Source of the DNA: Manihot esculenta
Taxonomy: Eukaryota > Streptophyta > Magnoliopsida > Malpighiales > Euphorbiaceae
Direction of reading: 5' to 3'
DNA length: 64,000 nt
Assembly: GCF_001659605.2 (NCBI RefSeq)
Contig: NC_035173.2
Location: forward strand, 8,629,331-8,693,330
Positions within the stretch are counted from its first letter, which is position 1, and the number at the start of each line of letters is the position of its first letter. A program made the position numbers and the translations under genes. The notes under the pieces were generated by a model. That model was not told the origin of the DNA. It ran no database searches and saw only the letters and a list, made by a program, of their open reading frames with translations. Positions 54,664 through 64,000 of this stretch are shown piece by piece.

Positions 54664-55148
54664 TGTTATCCATGAATACTGTAATAGCTAGTGAGAGTTG
54701 AAGGAATTGAGCAAAGATTTTTCAATGGTTTTCCACAAAGATCCACATTTCCTCTGAAAGATTCTGCTTTTTAATTGAGCAAAGATATAGATTCTGGGAT
54801 TGTGCCAGTTAGGTTGTAGAACGAGAGAACAATGCTTGCATTCTGAGGAATTTTCTCTATAAATGCCAGTGAAACTTGCCTAAAAAGCTTGTTGTAAGAG
54901 AGATTCCAATAATAAAAATTACTTCCACCAAAATCAAGTGGTAATGATCCATTTAGCAAATTGGAAGACAAATCTAACACTTCAACAGAATTGAACACAC
55001 TTGGAACATAATCTAAAGAGTAATTACTTCTTAAAGAAAGAACAGTAAGATTATGCAGACTAGTCAAATTCTTAGGTAGTTTACCAGCCAATGCATTAGC
55101 AGAAAGATTCAAGTACCGCAAACTTCTCATTCCTAGTCGTTGAATGTA
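54664..55148 (-). pseudogene. LRR receptor-like kinase fragment
   Basis: The minus strand reads IYIQRLGMRSLRYLNLS, then leucine-rich repeats (NLTVLSLRSNY, SVEVLDLSSNLLNGSLPLDF, IPESISLLN). A TAA replaces the expected Gln after SLLN. The same frame then continues KAESFRGNVDLCGKPLKN, the conserved post-LRR cap of plant LRR-III-type receptor kinases, and ends near 54664. There is no signal peptide, no transmembrane segment and no kinase domain. It is a fragment of the ectodomain end, presumably a broken duplicate. Confidence 0.82.
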
Positions 55149-56786
55149 GATAATGTGTTAATGGTGTAATGAGTTAATGCAAATGATGGCTCGAAATAAG
55201 TGAAAGAGGGCACTAGGAAAAAAAAGGAAAAGTTGCAGAGAATGAGATTAGGCAGAAGAAGAAACACTTTGTTTGCGTAAGTGGCTGAATTCATGCACCA
55301 AAACGAAGCTCAGCTGAAGATAGAGGGAGTTGGTGAAAATGAACTTATTGGACTGTTTGCTTAAGGGCATTTTCTACTTTTGCTATTAACAAATGACTTG
55401 TAAAACTTTTTAAAAAATAACATTTTCCGGATAAATCAGCAAATTTTAATACATGAGTTCTAATACTTAATAAATTGATTAGTAATTGTTATCCAAGCCA
55501 ATTTTAACAATTAAAATCAATCTTTTAAATTATTACTAAAAATATATTGAGGCTAAATGTAGTAATTTTATTAAAAATCAATTTAATATTTAAAAATTAA
55601 AATTTCAGAGGCATGACAGCCTTTGTCAGTCCTCCTTGTATCCGTCACCACATACTATGATAATATATGTAAATGTTATAGTTGGATTCTTTGCAGTTTC
55701 GCAATGCCAGAGGCATAAAATCACCTGTGCCATTAGTGGTTTCGGGAGCTTGAAAGGTATCTAAATGCATGATTACTATATCACGATTATTTCTTTGCCA
55801 ATTTACAATGTCAATGGATTTTGGAAATGGTCACACAAGTATACTACTTTAGCAAGTCTATGCCAGTTTTTGGATCAACATAACCAGTTAGCCACGTTAC
55901 AGTTTAGGTCTTTGATTTTTAATTTATAGACAAAAAATTCTTTTAAATTTTTGACAAATTTCAAAATAATCATATAACCTCTTAATTTATAGACAAAAAA
56001 ACCTTTTTAAATCCCTGACAAATTTCAAAATAATCAATTAAATTATGTGTAATTTGATCACTAATAATGGTCGATGAATCTGTTTGTGTTCAGATTGTTA
56101 TTCCTGCTTCTTGATATTTTCATGCTGAGTTGCATTTCTTTTCTCTCCAGTTTTGCTGAACCTATTTCAATTGCATTTTGTCTCTTTTGACAGTAATGTG
56201 TTGGAAAATATTGTTGTGCATTCTTTCCTGCAAGATCTGCAGCCATTTTTGTATCTGATATGAATGACAGCTCCTGCATTTGCAGCTCATCAATGAAAAC
56301 ATATCCAAGGCACATTTCTGCAAACTGATACAATAGTGGAAGAGGATTAAACTCAGGAATTGTAGTTAAAATTTTAAAGTTAACCCTTCTAATACTCCAA
56401 CTATTTTGTTTCTTTGAATGCAAAATTTTAAAGTTAATCCCTTGTAATACTCCAACTATTTTGTTTCTTCGAATGCAAAACTTTTTTATGGGTAAAAGTT
56501 TCATGCATTGAATCTTTTATCAGTGAAACTTCTACAGGCAAAAAGATTCGGTCCAGCTTTTGCGAATGGATGTTTTTGTTTAGGTTTGTCTCCCTAAAAT
56601 CATTGGGATATTTTGCACAATAAGCCAAATTTTCAAAAAGCAATAAAAATCCACAGTAGGCCGAAATTCAATTCAATTATGATACCATTATTTATTTATT
56701 GACATTCATACAACATTTGTAACCCTCTTACAACATTTCTAATATAGTTTTACCTATCACATTTATCAACACAGCACAGATGGAGA
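55149..56786. other. Interval without a supported gene
   Basis: AT-rich sequence. A minus-strand frame at about 56061-56504 (residues such as CLGYVFIDELQMQELSF) is open for 147 codons. It spans a tandem duplication at 56368-56476 and matches no family I know, so I do not call it a gene. Nothing else is supported. Confidence 0.45.
56368..56476. repeat. 54-bp tandem duplication
   Basis: Two head-to-tail copies beginning aaaattttaaagtta at 56368 and 56422, each including ccaactattttgtttctt, with a few differences. Confidence 0.8.
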
Positions 56787-58236
56787 TCAATTGGACGTTT
56801 TGGCACCTAAAAATTTAGAAAGCTCCTTGACAATAGGCTTCTCTTTGATATCTTCCTCCCTATTGATATGCCATTTCTTTGATGTATTTTCTGCCTGGAA
56901 TCAGAAGCTCCGAGTTAATACAAGAACAAAAGTTGTTTTTTTTTTTCGGATTGAATTTACAATTAGCATACCCATGTTTTTAAAGGCACCAATTGCTCTT
57001 TAATAATCTCAAGTTTTGGCTGAACCAAATCTTTCCCTTTAGTTCTGATATCATCACTCTGCCAGGATGTAAAAACCCAACATCAATTTCAGAGGCAATC
57101 CTCCTCCAAATTTCATACAAATAATGAAATTGTAAGCATCAGGCAGGAACTACTTAGTACTCACATTTTGCAGCTGCAGCTTGGAGACTGCCAAACTGAA
57201 CACCACTGTGGCTCCACCAAACACAATTGCAGTAGCAACTGCAAATGCCTTTCCAACTACAATGTGATCACAAACAGCACATTAGAACCTCCTCAGTTTT
57301 CAATAAAATTGTACATTTTACTGATACCCAAAAGAACAATTCATTATAAATTTGGGATATATATATACACACACACTTCTATCTAAAAGTTAAATACTTT
57401 AATTCCAAGAGTTTGTTATAGTTGAGTTTAATCTAAATTATCGAGAACATAAATTATTAATTTCAAAACTAAAATTATTAACTATGATTGCACAAACAAA
57501 GAAGTAAATTGAAATAGCAAAACTAAGTTATCTTGTGCAACAGATCAGGGATTTACAAAATTTTATTTTCAAGTTAGCTGCTAACAAGTCCACTGGTAGA
57601 TTATTTTGTGTGCACTTGTGTTGTCCTAGCTAGAGCAAAAAAGGAAAGAAACTAAACCTACTCTGAGTAAGCCCTTCAGCCGCAGCCTTCAATTTCTCTG
57701 GATTGATAGGGGTATATCTGTCTTTTCTCATTTCGTTGGCCGTTGACGCCAACACCGAGCTCTCTTGTGACGGCAATTCCCACCTGCAATTCCCCATTGA
57801 TTTAAAAAAGAGAAAAAGAAAAAAAAATTGAAGAGAGAAACAAATTCGGTTTTGATAGGAGGAAGAAATCCCCAATTTCCAATTACCTTTTGGGACCAAA
57901 AGTGACATGAGGCAGAGAGAGATAAGCTCTGAGGGGATTCAATGCATCAGGGGACACAGTGGCGACCTTATCGGAGTTGGAGTGAAGTGCCCACTTGGAC
58001 GCTGTGGAAATGGTAGATGACTCCGTCGGTTTCCCGAAGATGTACGAGGGAAGAGAATGCCTCAAAACCTCCGGTAGAACATCAGCTTGTGATTCCTGCT
58101 CGCTTGAAAGAGGAGAGGACGGGAGGTTCTTGGGAGCAGGGATGGATTTCTCGGCGAGGCGATTGACGGCATGTTTGGATTCCTGGAAAAAGAAGGCAGC
58201 TTCTTTTCCTGCCAGCCTTCCCGCGAGAAAACTCAT
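56787..58236 (-). CDS. Uncharacterised plant protein, single membrane span
   Basis: Five exons on the minus strand: 58236-57887, 57783-57662, 57256-57165, 57058-56972 and 56894-56787. They total 759 nt, a 252-residue protein. All four introns are GT-AG and the phases close exactly. The N-terminus begins MSFLAGRLAGKEAAFFFQES, basic and poor in acid, possibly organelle-directed. Residues ~30-150 are Ser/Pro-rich and soluble (LRHSLPSYIFGKP, YLSLPHVTFGPKRWELPSQ). Exon 3 encodes one hydrophobic helix, residues ~158-183 (FAVATAIVFGGATVVFSL). The last ~65 residues are charged and probably helical (KLEIIKEQLVPLKTW ... GAKTSN). I do not recognise a named family. A TATA-like TTTAAATA lies at 58316-58323, ~80 bp upstream of the ATG. 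Confidence 0.82.
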
Positions 58237-58239
58237 TCG

Positions 58240-59655
58240 CGTACGTGGATACTGGAGTGGATTCGATGTCCTTGACTAGGTTTTGATTTGGCTTGTTTTC
58301 ATTATGTGTTAGAGCTATTTAAAGGTCACGCCTGGAATCTGTTACCGATTAAAATATATAATAGAATAAATTAATTGATTTTAAATCCATTTTATTTTAG
58401 TAAAAAAATTTATTATTTAATATTTAAATATTTTTTAAAAAATATTTTTTTATGAAATAAATGGAATCTGATTGTAATAATAATAATAATAATAATAAAG
58501 TCAAGTGTAGCGGCTACGCATACTTGCTTGGAGAAGAAGGATTCTGAAAGAGTTGAGCAATGCAACAGGCTTCTTATAATTTCATGAGCTAATTGCTGTC
58601 GTCGCCAATTTAAAATAATTTTACAATGTTGTAATTTAAAATGATAAATTTAAATTGTCTTTGCTATGTCTTTCAAAATTCTATTAATGTTTCTAAATAT
58701 TAATAAAAAAATTGGATATAATATAGTATAAAATTTTAGTTTTCATTAAATGGTCCCTTAAAATTTCTATTAATCTCTAATAATTTTTAGTTTCTTTTTT
58801 ATAATTAACATTAAAGCATTAAAATTATTTGATTATTATAAAATAATATAAAAATTAAATTAATTTTGTATTTATAAATTAAAATTTGATAAATATTTTA
58901 TTTTAAAATTAAATACAAGTTAGTTTAGCAATTTTTACCATTCAATTTAAACCTAAAAATTTTTATTTTTGTTTTTACTCTACTTTGAATATATTTATTT
59001 ATTCATCTTTCTATGATATATTATATTATTATTTTATTAATATTTAACTTTTTATGTCAAATTAATTTTATAATACTTGTTTTAATTTTACACTACCATG
59101 TCGTATCATTTGTCTATTTTAAAAATTTTTTTCTCAAATTTAAATATGTGAATTTTATATAAACTTATGAAAATTATAAAATATTATCATAAACAAAAAT
59201 TTGTAATACTTATATTTATTACATATATTTTGTTATAATTTTTTAATTAATATAAAGTTTATAGTTTGATATTTTATATTATTTTTATTTATTTTTTAAT
59301 TATACTCTCAAAATATTTTCTAGTTCCGCCCTGTTAATGCCCATCTTCTGAATCGGACTCTTGGGCCTCGACCTCCACTTTAAAAAGTTCACATTGATTA
59401 ATATTTTAATATTAATATTAAAAAATAAATTATTTCTTAATATTTTAATATTATAATATTAGAATATTAGATAATAAGTTTAAATTTAAAAAAATAAAAA
59501 TTATAAGATATATAAAATAATTATCAACATAGTAAAGTGATTATCTTAATTTTAAATACTATCTTAATTTTAAATATAAATTATTTTAATATTATTTATA
59601 TACTCAAAAAATTTTAAAAATACTTAAAAAAAAATCATATTATCTATTTTCTTTT
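58240..59655. other. AT-rich intergenic DNA with a (TAA)n microsatellite
   Basis: No gene seen. A trinucleotide run of about eight TAA units lies at 58475-58498. Short GC-richer sequence near 59325-59385 resembles the end of an old repeat. The stretch ends at the poly-A tail of the LINE. Confidence 0.5.
58316..58323 (-). promoter_or_regulatory. TATA-like box of the 252-residue gene
   Basis: TTTAAATA on the minus strand, about 80 bp before the start codon at 58236. It is a weak match by sequence and position only. Confidence 0.4.
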
Positions 59656-59659
59656 AATC

Positions 59660-61849
59660 TTTTTTTTTTTGAATCAAAAGGAGAGCTTAACTCATATTAT
59701 TAATATCAAAGGATAATGCGTCGTACAAGAATAAAGGAGGGCATACCCCCAATCAAAATCAGACAAAGAACCAGCCGCCCTTGCAACTGTATGAGCAACT
59801 TGATTCGCTGATCTCCTAATAAAAGCAAACGAAACATACTGCAGCTCATGAAGAAAAGCTTTATAATCATTAATCATCAACTGAAAATATGAAGAATCAG
59901 AGTGTGGAGAATTCAAAGCGTTAACAACCAGCTCACAATCCGTCTCCACACAAACCGGAAAATAATTTTTAGACTTCAACCAACTCAATGCCTCCCTAAA
60001 ACATAACACTTCACCCAATAGAGGATCCATTAAACCCGGCACGACCATAAGTTGACCTTCACAACAGTACCCCAATGAATTTCGGACCACCATACCCAAC
60101 CCATATGAACCATTAGTCTGTACTGAAATGTCTATATTGCATTTATAATGTCCAAGGAGAGGAGGTTGCCACACTGCTGCAGCTAGTGGTTTTGTACGAG
60201 AATCTGAAACTCGAAAATGTAACCGAGTGAGCTGCCATTCTTCCAACACTGCTCTAGCCCTATTAACCACGTAAATAGGCTGCTGAAAAATCTGATTCCA
60301 CACAACATCATTACGGTGTGTCCACAAGCTCCATATCAACATAAAAACCTCTTCACGTTGAGACATAGGCAAAGAAGTAAGAACATAAGACAACATAGTG
60401 TTAAGAGAAGAAAAGGATACCCAACCTAATTTTGACAGCAACCAACAAGATCTTGCAAAAGAGCAACCATAGAGAACATGAAAGTCTGTTTCCAGACCAA
60501 CACCACAAACAGGACAACACTCATCAATATCCATATGACGAACTCGAAGATTATGTTTACAAGGCAAAGCATTTCGTAAAATACGCCAAATGAGAAGCTT
60601 TACCTTAGCTGGAACAGCAACTTTCCAGATGAGATGCCACGGGAAACTATGATCAGAGATAGCAGCAAGATTATCCTCCATTGCCACACGATAGCCTTCC
60701 TTCACAACATACTCACCCTTTCGATTTAAAGCCCAGCACCAATCATCATCGCATTCCCTAAGCGATAAAGGAATACGCAAAATGTTGTTAGAATCCTGCT
60801 GCTGAAAATGAGTCCGAATTAACTCGGCATTCCATGTCCTGTTCAAAATCAAATCGGAAACCATAACAAAAGGCATGTTCTCAGCGACCTCAGTCCGAAT
60901 ATAAGGATCACCTGCTTCTAAAATCCAAGGATCAGTCCAAATGTGAGTGGAACGCCCATCCCCAATCCGTCGCCTGCAGCCATAAGTTAAAATAGAGCGA
61001 GAAGTACAAATACTTCTCCAAATCTGACTCGGACCATTACCCACAGGAGCTTGGAAAAAATCAGAATGGGGAAAATACTTCGCCTTTAACACTTTAGAAG
61101 CCAAAGTATTAGGATACTTCAAAAGTCTCCAACCCTGCTTAGCCACTAAAGCAAGATTAAACTGTCGTAAGTCCCGGTACCCTAAACCACCAGCGACCTT
61201 TGGAATTGCAAGTCGTTTCCATCGAAACCATCTTATACCACCACCAGTATTATTTCCATTGCCCTAAAAGAAACTATTCATTATAGTCTCAATATCTTTA
61301 CAAGTATCCACCTGTAACAAAAACAATGACATAATATAATTGGGAACTGACTGCGCAACAGTACGCAAAAGAATATCTTTCCCAGCCTTAGAAAGAAATT
61401 TTGTCTTCCATCCTTGGATACGCTTTGCCACTTTGTCCACCACATAATTAAAAATTAATTTCTTATCTCTGCCAATGACCGAAGGCATGCCAAGATAATT
61501 ACCGTGATTTTCCACCTCCTGTACTCCCAAACATTGACAAATGCTTGCACGAAGAACATAATCCGTATTAGGAGTAAACATCACTGCTGACTTATCATAA
61601 TTTATCCTCTGCCCAGATGCTTGTTCATAAAGAGACAAGCAATACTTCAACTGATGCGCTTCCTCATCCGAAGCTCTAGTAAAGAAGAGGGAGTCATCTG
61701 CAAAAAATAAATGAGAAACCGGAATGGCTCTCTTTGTAACAGTAGCACCATGCAATCGACCCTGAGCTTGGAATTTAGACAAAACCGCTGATAATCCTTC
61801 AGCACAAATGATAAAAAGGTAAGGAGAGAGAGGATCACCTTGACGCAAA
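59660..61849 (-). pseudogene. LINE ORF2, 3' part (RT, zf-RVT, RNase H)
   Basis: The minus strand encodes the C-terminal ~720 residues of a plant L1-type LINE ORF2, nearly intact. RT: RQGDPLSPYLFIICAEGLS and the catalytic box HLFFADDSLFF, then RIQGWKTKFLSKAGKDILL. One TAG at 61264-61266 interrupts the frame, which continues unbroken to 59692. The zf-RVT zinc region is CCPVCGVGLETDFHVLYGC. A C-terminal RNase H-like domain (YGLGMVVRNSLGY, EVLCFREALSWL, VETDCELVVNAL, NQVAHTVARAA) follows. After a ~20-base 3' UTR comes a poly-A tail (T-run 59660-59670). The 5' part is cut off by an LTR inserted just before RQGDP. It is less decayed than the LINE at 663-7950. Confidence 0.9.
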
Positions 61850-64000
61850 TGTAACGACCGGGAAATCGGACCGCTACCGGCGCTAGGATCCAGATCGGCT
61901 TAAGGCCGCCGGGACCCGTAGCAAGCCTGACATCTAACCTGTAAACCTGTATAATCCCATACATGATCAACAACATACATAAAAATTAAAACTTTTCTTT
62001 CCATATACATCAACCATACTCAACCTGTGCATGCACTGTATATACATAAATCATAAACCTTGATCCCTCAGTGGGATCTCATCAGTGCCCCCAAATGGGT
62101 GACATAACATATGTTGAGTTGGTTTGCATAAATGACATAAAATATCCAAGATCATGTATTAAAAGGGATAACAACATTCTATGGTCAAGCACACCTCTAA
62201 TATCCATAAACATCATTACATAACTATACTGTACTTTTACATTACACCGTACTACGATTTGTCATGTCCACATTCTATCTATTACATAAACAAGCTTTAC
62301 TCTAACCGACCTCCTCTTCTATCCTGTACCTGCAAGCCTGGGGGTAAAAGGGCGAGGGGTGAGCTAAAAGCCCAGTGAGTTGAACTATAAAACATATTAA
62401 CACTATGCTCCAATGAGATGCATCATAACACAGACAATTCACATAAGGGTTGGGTGAACTTGTCACCAATTAGTCCAAGCTAACTCTGTGCCAGGCCGTA
62501 GCATGGGGTCCTGGTCTTCCTGTCATACATACATTACTTACCATTATCCCAGGGCCTCCTCTGGGCTCCCGGTCTTCGAGTCCCATTACCGTGCCAGGCC
62601 GTAGAATGGGGTCCTGGTCTTTCCTTACTCTGTGCCAGGCCGTAGAATGGGGTCCTGGTCTTCCTGTCATGGACTAATTGGGTCATCCAACATTCACCCA
62701 CATCAACAACAATCGATGCAATGCGGCATATTCGTGAAAACTAATGCAATCATCCTATTGCATAATCATGATGCATGAAACATGATAAAACATTTAATTT
62801 CTTAATTTAAAAGATTTAGTTTAGTTCCACTCACCTCTGGCTGACTCTGACAACACCGAAGCAGCTGGACTCACTGCTGGGGTCCTCGGTTCCTCGGGTC
62901 CGAACCTACACAGGTGGACTCAAATGAGGGACCAAACATACCTGAACATAACTATAAACTACTCCCCAAAAACCCCCTAAAACATCATGGAACAACAATA
63001 GAAAAACATGCAAAGGAGGCCTGGACAGGGCACTTTCGGCGGCAGGTTCGGCGGCCGAAAGTCCCTCCAGAGCCGAAAGTCAGGCAGGTTCGGCGGCCGA
63101 AACTCCCAGACAGAGACGAAACTCATGCATGTTCGGCGGTACTTTCGGCGGCCGAAACTGCCAGACAGAGACGAAAGTCTCCTTTCGGGGGCAAGCTTCG
63201 GCAGCCGAAAGGCTGCCTCCCCAGCCATGTTCGGCGGCCGAAAATCCTTCGACTGCCGAACCTGGTTTCTGCCAAAGGGCAGAAACTTGGCTCCCTTTGC
63301 ACATTTCGCCTCCAAACCTTACCAACATGCATCAAACCTATTCTACAACACACAAACACAAGCATACATGTTCCTAGGGGCCTCAAAACAACATAAACCC
63401 CATCTACAACACATCAAGCATTCACATTGTTCATGAACATACATATATACCCAAAAACATAACCATAACCTAAACATGCATTCTAACCCATAGATCTACT
63501 TAAAACTTACTTAAAACATGCAATGAGCTTAAGATCGGCTCTTACCTCTTGAAGATCGAGAGAGAGACGACCTAAACTCGAAGTTGGGAGAGATTGGGTT
63601 CTTGAACCTCCAAGCTCCAAAACTTTGCTCAAAAGCTCAAATCTTCAAAACAAAGTTAAAACAACTGAAAATCTTGAAAGATTTAGAGGAAGAACATCAA
63701 AGATTGGTGAGGGACGGCGGAGAGCTCACCTTGGCCGAAAATGGGGAAAAAGCTCGCCCGTTTTCGGCTAAGGGACCCTTTTATAGTGGCTGGCCAGACC
63801 ACGTTCGGGGGCCGAATGTGCCTCCGCATGCATGCCATGTTCGGCGGCCGAACTTGAGGTTCGGCGGCCGAACCTGGACTTCCCTCACTTATGCTTTCGG
63901 GGGCCTAAAGCACACCCGCAACGCATGCATGTTCGGCGGCCGAACTTGAGGTTCGGCGGCCGAACCTGGGTTTTCCTCCTATGCTATTTTCATGCAAAAA
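61850..64000 (-). repeat. Tekay-type LTR, truncated by the window end
   Basis: Starts TGTAACGACC at 61850 inside the LINE RT; the putative TSD is gcaaa (61845-61849), whose partner lies beyond the window. The first ~60 bases match the Gypsy-A and solo LTR ends closely. It has three to four copies of the 'ccaggccgtagaatggggtcctggtctt' module (62488-62664), TTCGGCGGCCGAA palindromes at 63040-63250 and 63840-63962, and a minus-strand TATA box at 63778-63785. At 2151 bp it is near full LTR length. Whether it is solo or the end of a full element cannot be told here. Confidence 0.88.
62488..62664. repeat. Repeated CCAGG...CCTGG module in the terminal LTR
   Basis: Three near-identical copies (62488-62520, 62591-62623, 62631-62664) of gtgccaggccgtag(a/c)atggggtcctggtctt, with a fourth diverged copy near 62551. 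Each carries an internal inverted repeat, CCAGG against CCTGG. Counterparts occur in the Gypsy-C LTR (26631-26776), Gypsy-A LTR (11263-11395) and solo LTR (41097-41180). Confidence 0.8.

Noticed and set aside
56061..56504. 147-codon minus-strand open frame
   Set aside because: Contains a recent tandem duplication and matches no family I know. It is left as an observation only.
1..64000. tRNA, rRNA or a bacterial-type defence or biosynthetic system
   Set aside because: I saw no cloverleaf-like gene, no rRNA sequence and no operon structure. The initiator-Met tRNA matches are retrotransposon primer-binding sites.

Overview
This is eukaryotic nuclear DNA from a flowering plant. Genes are split by GT-AG introns, the intergenic DNA is very AT-rich, and plant LTR retrotransposons (Copia and Gypsy), LINEs and MITE-like repeats make up most of the window. 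The protein genes are eudicot in character. A woody eudicot such as a Euphorbiaceae member is my guess from general likeness only; nothing here proves the species. No prokaryotic operon, CRISPR array, rRNA or tRNA gene was recognised.

Layout. (1) 1-660: unassigned DNA with a 17-bp minisatellite. (2) 663-7950: a decayed minus-strand LINE split inside its reverse transcriptase by a decayed plus-strand Copia element (2102-6886, 5-bp TSD attaa). (3) 7950-10460: AT-rich intergenic DNA. (4) 10461-37581: a 27-kb nest. A ~470-bp MITE-like element (9-bp TSD) carries a minus-strand Tekay/Del-type Gypsy element ('Gypsy-A', 10571-37198, TSD atttt). Gypsy-A carries two plus-strand Gypsy elements: CRM-like 'Gypsy-B' (15802-23100, TSD gtagt) in pol, and Tekay-type 'Gypsy-C' (25157-34554, TSD gctct) in gag. 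All boundaries are defined to the base by paired LTRs and TSDs. LTR differences counted by eye (about 9 for A, 5 for C, 1 for B) agree with the nesting order and show that all three are young. (5) 37582-45100: AT-rich DNA with a solo LTR of a related family (40454-42619, TSD aaata). (6) 45106-58236: a gene island. It holds a 2-oxoglutarate dioxygenase relic, a foldback repeat, a two-exon PP2A B'/B56 regulatory-subunit gene (47656-51674, +), a plastid-type small cupin gene (52883-53323, -), an LRR receptor kinase relic (54664-55148, -) and a five-exon gene for an uncharacterised 252-residue single-span membrane protein (56787-58236, -). (7) 59660-64000: a second minus-strand LINE, interrupted in its RT by another Tekay-family LTR that runs off the window.

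How the parts relate. The intact host genes are unrelated in function and simply share an island between repeats. The TE portion is a readable history: old LINEs, then Copia, then Gypsy-A into a MITE, then C and B into A. The Tekay-family LTRs (A, C, the solo LTR and the terminal LTR) share dense arrays of a 13-bp palindrome (TTCGGCGGCCGAA or its reverse complement), a repeated ~30-bp CCAGG...CCTGG module and, in the two full elements, a hairpin just before the polypurine tract. These shared cis-structures are the least-explained feature of the window.
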